Assembly: GCA_023459755.1 (NCBI GenBank)
Contig: JAEWSS010000088.1
Coordinates: 1-6,420, forward strand
Length of the DNA: 6,420 nucleotides
Direction: 5' to 3'
DNA from: Verrucomicrobiota bacterium
Lineage (GTDB): Bacteria > Verrucomicrobiota > Lentisphaeria > Victivallales > Victivallaceae
A model generated the notes under the pieces. The model was not told the DNA's origin. It did not search any database and saw only the letters and a list, made by a program, of their open reading frames with translations. Below are positions 1 to 5,498 of the stretch, piece after piece (the first letter of the stretch is position 1; the number at the start of each line of letters is the position of its first letter). A program made the position numbers and the translations under genes.

Positions 1-87
1 AGTGAATGGTTCCAAGGTAATCAAGCTCCTGTTGTCGGAAGAGTTGGTCTGAAAACCGAAAAGAATTGGATTAATTTAGAACCAGGT

Positions 88-95
88 GGATGGAT
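88..95 (+). repeat. GGAT x2 tandem repeat at the frame change
   Basis: GGATGGAT, inside TGGATGGATGA, sits exactly where the upstream reading frame (1) and the downstream frame (3) can be joined. A third GGAT unit would restore a continuous frame. Gain or loss of a four-base unit by slippage is therefore a simple explanation of the break, although a single-base deletion explains it equally well. Two units is too short to call a hypermutable tract with confidence. Confidence 0.4.
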
Positions 96-347
96 GACAA
101 GTCCATGTCGAGAGATATGCTCAAAATTTTCATAGAACCGGTGATGCGCATGACCCTTGATGTGAATTTGTATGAAGATGGGGCATCTGCTTTTTGGTAT
201 TCGGTTGATACCGGTTCGGATGTTTATGAATGGACGAAAGATACTGGCCAAAATTGGATCACAGATCCAGCGAGTAATCTTTTTAATAATTTTTTGAGTA
301 CGGCAACTTCTATTTTTACTTCTGCTTATAATTTTCTTACTCCAAAC

Positions 348-353
348 GGGAGA
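348..353 (+). promoter_or_regulatory. Shine-Dalgarno for the start at 359
   Basis: GGGAGA lies five bases before ATG 359. The ATG overlaps the TGA of the preceding frame as ATGA (359-362). This is the clearest ribosome binding site in the left segment. It marks 359, rather than the GTG at 415, as the native start of the following gene, and the overlap implies translational coupling in a + strand operon. Confidence 0.6.
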
Positions 354-358
354 CCTGA

Positions 359-414
359 ATGAAAAAATATATCAGTCCTTTTTTTCTATTTTTGTTTTTG
401 TTTGCAGGTGCTCC
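359..414 (+). other. Detached lipoprotein-type signal sequence (out of frame with its body)
   Basis: From ATG 359 the frame reads MKKYISPFFLFLFLFAG, a charged n-region (KK) and a long hydrophobic core, then continues APWIVLLC to a TGA at 434-436. In the neighbouring frame the bases at 409-414 read Cys-Ser directly ahead of the long open frame at 415. One extra base at about 407-411 (GGTTGC instead of GGTGC) would give FLFAGC-SVDRLALL, a credible signal peptidase II lipobox with Cys at +1. The signal and body are therefore probably two halves of one lipoprotein gene separated by a single-base loss or a sequencing error. The SD at 348-353 supports this start. As written, the frame encodes only a 25-residue peptide. 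Confidence 0.6.
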
Positions 415-975
415 GTGGATCGTCTTGCTTTGTTGATCAGGCAGTATGATTCAGGAGCTTTGGTTACAGAAAACGACGCAAAATTAGAAAAAAAATTTGC
501 GTCTGCAAAAGAACAATTCTCATCGGATAAAAACAAGAAATTACTTATTCTATACATGGAGGGGTTGATATATGAAAAACGTAAAAATTATATTGCGGCA
601 TTGAACAGTTTTCAAAAAGTCACATTACAAAACAAATCTTTTTTGGACGCATGGCTGCATATTGCTCAAATCAATTTGGTATTAGGTAATAAGCGAGATG
701 CGTATGGGGCATATTTGAATTGTATTGATCTTATAAATAACGAAATCTCATATATTGATGAAAATAAATGGCCTAAAGAACATATACTTTTAGACGATCA
801 TGTAAAATATGCAATTTGCTATACCATGATAGACAACTCGTATTTACCATTAAAGCAGTTCAAAGATGATAGCAATAAAATTGATTACAATGATGTACGG
901 GAAAATTTATTAACTCTTAAGCAAAATATTATAAAATTGTGCCAGTCTCTGGAAGCGGAGCAATATGAAAAATAA
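415..975 (+). CDS. TPR-like helical protein, probable lipoprotein body with its signal frameshifted away
   Basis: The frame is open for 186 codons from a GTG at 415 to the TAA at 973-975. The product is lysine-rich and mostly helical. Residues of about 43-115 look like two tetratricopeptide-type helix pairs: LYMEGLIYEKRKNYIAALNS followed by FQKV, then a second pair around AWLHIAQINLVLGNKRDAYG. TPR folds usually bind other proteins. GTG 415 has no convincing SD and is probably not the real start; the signal sequence encoded from 359 in the next frame supplies the missing N-terminus, including a lipobox Cys. If repaired, the product would be an outer- or inner-membrane lipoprotein of about 205 residues before processing. 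Codon usage is AT-rich, like the gene upstream and unlike the - strand genes. Coupling to the upstream gene would suit an immunity or accessory protein, but no specific family is recognised. Confidence 0.6.
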   Translation: MDRLALLIRQYDSGALVTENDAKLEKKFASAKEQFSSDKNKKLLILYMEGLIYEKRKNYIAALNSFQKVTLQNKSFLDAWLHIAQINLVLGNKRDAYGAYLNCIDLINNEISYIDENKWPKEHILLDDHVKYAICYTMIDNSYLPLKQFKDDSNKIDYNDVRENLLTLKQNIIKLCQSLEAEQYEK

Positions 976-1006
976 GTGCGTAAAACTTAAATTATTCCAA
1001 TTTTAG
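965..1006 (+). pseudogene. Possible truncated start of a third gene (13 codons)
   Basis: An ATG at 965 overlaps the end of the TPR-like gene and is preceded four bases earlier by GGAG (957-960). It reads MKNKCVKLKLFQF and stops at TAG 1004-1006, just before the sequence changes from AT-rich to GC-rich Rhs-like DNA. The basic N-terminus resembles the beginning of a real protein cut off at the junction. It is too short to name and may be chance. Confidence 0.2.
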
Positions 1007-1012
1007 GCTTAA

Positions 1013-1205
1013 TACAACAAACTTGATCGCTTGGTCAAGGTGACCTGCGCCTACGATCCGGCCGGCAACATTCTGCAGAAAACGGTCAACGGTAAAACCG
1101 TGGCGGGGTTCGACTATTATGTGGACGGCCAGATCGCGTTGGCCAAGTACGGCGTCCGCGAGGAGCATTTTCGCCAGGACGGCTTGGCGCGACCAAGTCC
1201 GCAAG
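1013..1205 (+). pseudogene. Rhs/YD-repeat core remnant, truncated at both ends
   Basis: Frame 2 from TAC 1013 reads YNKLDRLVKVT, then CAYDPAGNILQKTVNGKT, followed by a YYVDGQIALAKYG stretch and HFRQDGLA. The YDPAGNIL..TVNGKT part is the classic YD-repeat pattern of Rhs/wall-associated proteins, which form beta-cocoon shells around C-terminal toxins, and DGLA resembles a segment near the end of such cores. Only about 60 codons remain. A stop (TAA 1010-1012) lies immediately upstream and there is no plausible start. After about 1190 the frame loses family likeness and runs antisense into the hydrolase gene. The conserved end of the core is absent. GC content (55% in the counted block 1081-1140) differs sharply from the AT-rich DNA to its left. 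It is best read as debris of a larger rhs gene left by recombination; the exact 3' limit, between about 1190 and 1205, is uncertain. Confidence 0.6.
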
Positions 1206-2156
1206 TCAATTCACGTTACCGGCGGTGTGGCCGGCACGGGCGGCCAGACTGCGCCGATAGTAGTCACGCCACAATTCAATCTCAAATTCCCGGCAGACGT
1301 CAAGCGCGGTGCGTTCCGGATGTTTTGACGAAAGCATCACCACACCGGTTTTTCCGCCGTCGAATATGTCGATTTCCTCCCCGTATTTTTTTCGTGCCGC
1401 CTGAAGTTTGTTCCAGTTGAAGTCGAGGTGCGCCACCTCGAAATCAAGATTTATTTCAGTGACCAGATAGGGCGAATAATTGCTTGAACGCGCCACGTCG
1501 CATCCGACCGGATTAACCATCCCGGCCTCCACCCCGCAAACCGAGGCGGCCAGATAGGTGTTCAGGTCATACGCCCAGAAGTTCTGCATCAGTCCGCCGT
1601 GATACATTGAGGAAAACAGCAGCAAATCGGGGTGGAGCGCCCGGTATTTTTCCCGCAGTTCCTGAAAATTAAGGTCGAAACAGATGACAAACCCGACCTT
1701 GCCAAAATCGGTTTCGCACACCACCGGCGCCTCGCCGCAGAGAATTTTGCCGTCCGATATTTCTGTGGTGACACAGTGATTTTTATTGTATTTTGCCAGT
1801 GTCGAACCGTCGCGTCCGATAAGTTCGGTGGTGTTCCGCCAGGTTCCGTCCGGCTCCGACCGGGCGGCGGAATAGCCAATGTAACAGCGGTTGGCGGCGG
1901 CAACATCGGCAAGCATATCGCGTATGCGGTCGCCGCGGTCGCGGTAATAATCGAGCCGTTCAGTCATGGTGTGGGTGGAGAACCGGTCGCAGGCCTCCGG
2001 GAACAGGATCAGATCTGGGCGGTTGGGCAGAACAAAGTCCAGTTGAAATTTCAGGTGGTCGATCATGGCGTTGACCGCCGTTTCGCCGTGAAGCACCGGG
2101 TATGACAGCTGGGGAAAGCCGAGTGTGGCGATTTTTGCAAAGCCGCGTTGTTTCAT
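1206..2156 (-). CDS. Carbon-nitrogen hydrolase (nitrilase superfamily)
   Basis: The 316-residue product is a typical single-domain nitrilase-superfamily enzyme, which hydrolyses non-peptide C-N bonds (amides, N-carbamoyl compounds or nitriles). The Glu-Lys-Cys catalytic triad is visible: Glu54 in LILFPEACDR, Lys125 in AKYNKNH, and Cys159 in GFVICFDLNFQEL. No signal peptide or membrane segment is seen, so it should be cytoplasmic. ATG 2156 overlaps the stop of the upstream lyase gene as ATGA, indicating translational coupling; a weak AGGA lies ten bases upstream. The C-terminus (LWRDYYRRSLAARAGH) looks complete, so the gene ends naturally, a few bases from the convergent Rhs remnant. The substrate cannot be assigned. 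Position after a polysaccharide lyase suggests work on an amide-bearing breakdown product, which is inference only. Confidence 0.9.
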   Translation of the reverse strand: MKQRGFAKIATLGFPQLSYPVLHGETAVNAMIDHLKFQLDFVLPNRPDLILFPEACDRFSTHTMTERLDYYRDRGDRIRDMLADVAAANRCYIGYSAARSEPDGTWRNTTELIGRDGSTLAKYNKNHCVTTEISDGKILCGEAPVVCETDFGKVGFVICFDLNFQELREKYRALHPDLLLFSSMYHGGLMQNFWAYDLNTYLAASVCGVEAGMVNPVGCDVARSSNYSPYLVTEINLDFEVAHLDFNWNKLQAARKKYGEEIDIFDGGKTGVVMLSSKHPERTALDVCREFEIELWRDYYRRSLAARAGHTAGNVN

Positions 2157-4399
2157 TTTTCCGTTATCCTGTTTTGAAAGACGAGTTTGCCGTCGGAATA
2201 TTTTTCAATAGTACCGCCGGGCGCAGATGGACTGAAGACGACGCGAAACACTGCGCCGTCCGGCATGGTCACGGTTACAGAGTTGTCGGGCTCAAGTGAA
2301 ACGGCGGCCGGAGTCTCATCGGCGGCAAGTGCCTGAACCGCGTGTATGAACAGCGGATCGTCGTCGGGTGCGGCGGTCATTTCATAGCGCCAGCGACCGT
2401 AGAAATTCGGGTTGTCGAAGGCTTTTGCGCCGCTGTCGAGCGGAAAGTTGCGGCCGTTGGTGAAGAATTCCCGGTCGTCGCCGCCGATTATTTCGAGTTT
2501 CGGACTGCGCGGCAGCAGGGTTTGCCAGAACAATTTTCCGCCGGTTCCGTTGTCGGCGGCATAGCCGTCGCCGATCTTGTACGGTTCGTTCTGAGTGTGC
2601 AGCAGCCAGCGGCGGCGGTATTCCGGGCGGGTGGCGCGGACGCGGTCGCAGATTACGAACACCGAGGGGGGAATGAAGACAAATTCGCGTTGCGCGAGTT
2701 CGCATTTCTGCGCCGCATAACAACGGGTGGCGTCGCCGGAAACCCAGGTGTAGTCGGCGCAGGTATTGAATATCCGGCAGACGCCGTCGGTACGGCTGTT
2801 CTGACCGCCGTCGCAGTAATAGGTGCGGCCGTCGGCCACCAGCGGACGTTCTTCGGCGGTCCAGTGTTCCCAGTGGGGCGGCATCGGTTCGTCCGGCATG
2901 TCGATCAAAACTGCGTTGTGGGCGACGGTCTGCGGATAATAAGTGACGTGATGGAGCGCCATCATGCGGTTGCCGGTGTCAAGCGCCAGAAACCCGTTGC
3001 GGTAGATCACAAAACTGTTTTCGTCGTAATGCTGGTGGTTGATGCTTTTACTGCCGGAGCGGAACAATGCGAAGGTGGACTGCGGCGTGTAACCGCTGCG
3101 CATAAAGGCGAGTCCGAAGGTGGGGAAATAGGCGGCGGTATCGTCTTTGGTCAGATGTTCGAGGTCGGTGTCCGGCTTGACCGTCGGATCGAAGTCGGTC
3201 ATCAGCAGCGGCATGAACGGATGCCAGTCGTTGAATTTCGCCAGTCGGGGGGGGAGGGCGGCGATCAGGGCTCGGGCGCGGTCGGCGGCGGCTGGATTCA
3301 GGGTCGAATAAAGATTGACTATTTGTGCGAAGTGACCGTAAAGCATGGTTTGATCGAATCGGTTGTCGTTGTGGCGGACATCTCCGGCGCCGTAGTGGAA
3401 AAAACCGCCATTGCCGTCCGGAATGGTTGACCACAGAAACCAGTTGACGAAGTTGGCCAGGTGGGGGTGTGCGGTGCGCAGGTCGAGGTCGAGTGCGGCG
3501 CGGTTTTCCATGAAAAACAGAAATGACGCCAGCGGATAGGCGCCAAAACTATAGGTGGGAGTGCCGGCCACCAGCAAGCCGGTGTCGCCGGCGATGCGGT
3601 CCCGGAACTCCATCGCCTCGACGGCGGCGGCGTAGCCGACGTCAAGGAAGCTGCGGACCGTGCCCTGATCGGCGGCGGTGCCGGTCAGGACGATTCCGGC
3701 CGGGAACAGCATGCCGATCGTGCCGTAAAACCCGGTGGTCGGGTCTCCGGCGGACTTGAACACCTTCAAGCGGCCGTCCGGCTGCATTTCCAGAACGTAT
3801 TCGGCAAGGTGACGTGCCAGCGAGTCGCGCAGCGCGTCCGGCAGGTCGTCGTACATCCAGTCGAAGGCGCACATCAGATTCATCATCAATTCGGTGTGAT
3901 AATCGACCGGCGCGTCGACGCGGAGGCAGAACTCCAGCACTTTGTCGGCCTGCCGCAGCATTTCGACGGCGCGGTCGCCGAACATCTTATCTCCGGTGAT
4001 CAGATAGACCAATGCGGCGGACGACGCCTCCTTGATCCCCATGTTTTCGATGATGTTCGAGGCCGTGTTGACGCCGGACGCCAGTTTGATTTTGCCGTTT
4101 TCCCTGAAACTGTAGAGTCCCGGCTTCAGCTTGAGTTCTCCGGTGTCCACCGGATTCAGCGCACGGACTTTTAGTTTTTCCAGATCGGCCGCGCCAACGG
4201 TGGCGGCGCGGCGGCGGACGGCTTCAAGCATGTCGCGGTTCAACAGCAGACGCGGCCGGTCGCGTCGCAAATGGACGTCCCAGTCCGGCATCGAACTTTT
4301 TACTGCGCCGTCAGAACCCGGCGGCGGTTCTTCGCCCGCCGTCAGCGCGGCGGCGGATGAGGTCAATAACATAAGCAGTGCGAGAACGATATTTTTCAT
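2153..4399 (-). CDS. Secreted heparinase II/III-family protein (polysaccharide lyase-like)
   Basis: The product is 748 residues from ATG 4399. That start gives a signal peptide, MKNIVLALLMLLTSSAAALTAG; an in-frame ATG at 4435 would add 12 polar residues ahead of it, and neither start has a clear SD. After the signal comes an alpha/alpha-toroid region (about 30-400) containing DYHTELMMN..FDWMYDDLPD and PTYSFGAYPL. The heparinase II/III signature follows at about residue 454, NHQHYDENSFVIYRNG with ALDTGNR, then AHNAVLIDMPDEP. The C-terminal part (about 545-740) is beta-rich with RRRWLLHTQNEP, as in the family's beta-sandwich. Members with known function cleave acidic polysaccharides such as heparin, heparan sulfate or alginate by beta-elimination; the substrate here is unknown. 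Length and domain order are normal and the frame is intact. It lies 61 bases after the exporter gene and overlaps the hydrolase start by four bases. Confidence 0.9.
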   Translation of the reverse strand: MKNIVLALLMLLTSSAAALTAGEEPPPGSDGAVKSSMPDWDVHLRRDRPRLLLNRDMLEAVRRRAATVGAADLEKLKVRALNPVDTGELKLKPGLYSFRENGKIKLASGVNTASNIIENMGIKEASSAALVYLITGDKMFGDRAVEMLRQADKVLEFCLRVDAPVDYHTELMMNLMCAFDWMYDDLPDALRDSLARHLAEYVLEMQPDGRLKVFKSAGDPTTGFYGTIGMLFPAGIVLTGTAADQGTVRSFLDVGYAAAVEAMEFRDRIAGDTGLLVAGTPTYSFGAYPLASFLFFMENRAALDLDLRTAHPHLANFVNWFLWSTIPDGNGGFFHYGAGDVRHNDNRFDQTMLYGHFAQIVNLYSTLNPAAADRARALIAALPPRLAKFNDWHPFMPLLMTDFDPTVKPDTDLEHLTKDDTAAYFPTFGLAFMRSGYTPQSTFALFRSGSKSINHQHYDENSFVIYRNGFLALDTGNRMMALHHVTYYPQTVAHNAVLIDMPDEPMPPHWEHWTAEERPLVADGRTYYCDGGQNSRTDGVCRIFNTCADYTWVSGDATRCYAAQKCELAQREFVFIPPSVFVICDRVRATRPEYRRRWLLHTQNEPYKIGDGYAADNGTGGKLFWQTLLPRSPKLEIIGGDDREFFTNGRNFPLDSGAKAFDNPNFYGRWRYEMTAAPDDDPLFIHAVQALAADETPAAVSLEPDNSVTVTMPDGAVFRVVFSPSAPGGTIEKYSDGKLVFQNRITEK

Positions 4400-4436
4400 G
4401 GGGTCAAGCCTGTTTTTGTTGTGATAATATTCCATT

Positions 4437-4464
4437 AAAATAGGCGGTATTCACCGTTTTTCAA
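4437..4464 (-). promoter_or_regulatory. Weak candidate promoter ahead of the lyase gene
   Basis: On the - strand TTGAAA (4464-4459) is followed after 16 bases by TATTTT (4442-4437), a sigma70-like spacing in the AT-richer gap between the exporter and lyase genes. The -35-like box overlaps the exporter stop codon. It would fit the start at 4399 better than the ATG at 4435, which would lie only two bases past the -10. Such matches occur readily by chance in AT-rich gaps, and the gap is short enough for simple read-through. Confidence 0.2.
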
Positions 4465-5498
4465 GCCGGGTTCGCCGCGAGTTCGGATTTTTCCCGGGTG
4501 CGCGGCTCCACGAGCAGGATTATCGCGTTGCCGATTCCGACGCAGGCCATGCCCTGAAACAGATAATTGTAGGGGTTGCCGAATTTGAATTGTCCGGCGG
4601 TCAGGGTGTCCGCCGCGGTGATCATCAGCAGAAACAGAATGTAAAACACCGCGTAGTTGCCGTAGCGGTGCAGAATGTAGAACGCCGCGAAGCCGATCGC
4701 AAACAGCAGATAATTGAATTGATAGTTCATCCATGCCGAACTCTCCATCCAGAATATTGCAAAAACAAATCCGGCCGGAGCGAGGAGTCCGCGCAAAAAG
4801 GCGACGTGGTGAAGCCGCTCTCCGGTTTCACCGCCGGAGCAGGCGATGCCCACACTGAGCGTGATCCAGAACGACTCCTGCCACCCGGTAAGTTCAACAA
4901 AATAATAAGCGATGGTGAACATCAGCGTGCGGCGGAATATCGCCGCGTTGTCGAACGGCGGCGCCTGCGGCATGATCGGCCGGTCGCGCGGAATCGGGAA
5001 AAATTTTTCCAGCAGAGAATAAAGCCAGGCGATGATGAGTCCGGCCAGGATCAGCGAGATCACGGCGTTGGCGTTTTCTGCGAAGCCGATTTGTCCCACA
5101 TCCTGAAGTCCGGCGGCCATCACGCTGGCGGCTCCGGCGGAGTTGGTGATGAAGCGGTGAACCAGAAACGCCGCCAGCGCAACAAACGCCAGACTCAGAC
5201 CGTCGTGATATGAAAGCCACCCCCGCCCGAACTGGATTGCCGCTACCGCGAAAATGTAGAGAAAGAAATTGCGACGGCGCAGTTCGGGCGAGGGGGACGA
5301 CAACACTCCGCAGGTCAGCAACAGCGGCGCCATGGCACTGGTAAGCCCCGAACTCGGCAGCCGGAAGACCACCCAGTTTATGGTTGACACCGTCACCGCG
5401 AGCAGGATCGCCAGTGTGCGGAACAGGGCGATCCGCGCCGTCGGATTGCGGAATTCACCGACCGGCGCGCCGGATTCTACCATTGAAACACCCGCCAT
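4461..5498 (-). CDS. FUSC/DUF2955-like inner-membrane exporter subunit
   Basis: The 345-residue product is strongly hydrophobic, with roughly ten to twelve membrane segments in two similar halves. Residues about 20-170 begin ARIALFRTLAILLAVTVSTI. Residues about 187-333 begin IFRRTLMFTIAYYF and continue WITLSVGIACSGGETGERLH. The motif of an Arg-led helix followed by a W-x-x-L helix is characteristic of fusaric acid resistance/aromatic acid exporter-type proteins (FUSC, AaeB, DUF2955). At 345 residues it is about half the length of AaeB-type pumps and lacks a large soluble domain. It overlaps the HlyD-type adaptor gene upstream, the usual partner arrangement for this class. ATG 5498 overlaps the adaptor by 22 bases; ATG 5483, with GGCGGG about eight bases upstream, is an alternative start. 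Its substrate is unknown; relatives export aromatic carboxylic acids or drugs. An integral-membrane function is certain, the family assignment likely. Confidence 0.8.
   Translation of the reverse strand: MAGVSMVESGAPVGEFRNPTARIALFRTLAILLAVTVSTINWVVFRLPSSGLTSAMAPLLLTCGVLSSPSPELRRRNFFLYIFAVAAIQFGRGWLSYHDGLSLAFVALAAFLVHRFITNSAGAASVMAAGLQDVGQIGFAENANAVISLILAGLIIAWLYSLLEKFFPIPRDRPIMPQAPPFDNAAIFRRTLMFTIAYYFVELTGWQESFWITLSVGIACSGGETGERLHHVAFLRGLLAPAGFVFAIFWMESSAWMNYQFNYLLFAIGFAAFYILHRYGNYAVFYILFLLMITAADTLTAGQFKFGNPYNYLFQGMACVGIGNAIILLVEPRTREKSELAANPA

Larger units (their letters stand above)
1..362 (+). pseudogene. 3' part of an unrecognised AT-rich gene, frameshifted at a GGAT repeat
   Basis: Two open stretches appear to be one broken gene that begins left of the window. 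Frame 1 is open from base 1 to a TAG at 133-135 and begins SEWFQGNQAPVVGRVG. Frame 3 is open from about 72 to the TGA at 360-362 and ends TPNGRPE. They join smoothly at 85-98, where frame 1 reads PGGWM and frame 3 reads WMDDKSM; one more GGAT unit, or one base, would give PGGWMDDKSM in a single frame. The downstream part is rich in acidic and aromatic residues (for example DTGSDVYEW) and has no clear membrane segment or signal peptide. ATG 90 is a poor independent start, because the purine stretch AGGTGG touches it with no spacing. I do not recognise the family. Its place before a small exported protein and an Rhs fragment allows the idea of a polymorphic-toxin tip, but no catalytic motif supports it. 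It could also be an intact gene with a sequencing error. Confidence 0.5.

Noticed and set aside
90..362. Independent small gene starting at ATG 90
   Set aside because: The purine-rich AGGTGG directly touches the ATG, which is unsuitable spacing, and the upstream frame joins its sequence smoothly if one repeat unit is restored. It is treated as the end of a longer broken gene.
1143..1188. GCCAAG/CTTGGC inverted pair within the Rhs remnant as a terminator for the - strand operon
   Set aside because: The arms are six bases with a loop of over 30 bases and no T tract on the relevant strand.
1031..1420. 129-codon + strand frame as a complete gene
   Set aside because: Only the first part (to about 1190) resembles Rhs sequence; the rest is antisense to the C-terminus of the C-N hydrolase and rich in Arg, Pro and Cys. 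It has no credible start.
1632..2105. + strand open frame opposite the C-N hydrolase
   Set aside because: The - strand carries the full Glu-Lys-Cys triad in the expected order and spacing; the + frame has no recognisable features.
2342..3430. Long + strand open frame (362 codons) opposite the heparinase-type gene
   Set aside because: It is a shadow in GC-rich DNA: its translation is low-complexity Val/Gly/Ala-rich with no family motif, whereas the opposite strand has clear heparinase II/III signatures, a signal peptide and an intact frame.
4445..4457. Small hairpin CGGT-ATTC-ACCG with adjacent T run between the exporter and lyase genes
   Set aside because: The stem is only four base pairs, and the T run follows it on the + strand, where no gene ends. 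It is too weak to call a terminator.
4590..5213. + strand open frame (207 codons) opposite the membrane exporter gene
   Set aside because: It lacks domains and is rich in Arg, Gly and His, as expected from the reverse of a hydrophobic coding sequence; the - strand frame gives ordered membrane helices and overlaps its partner gene.
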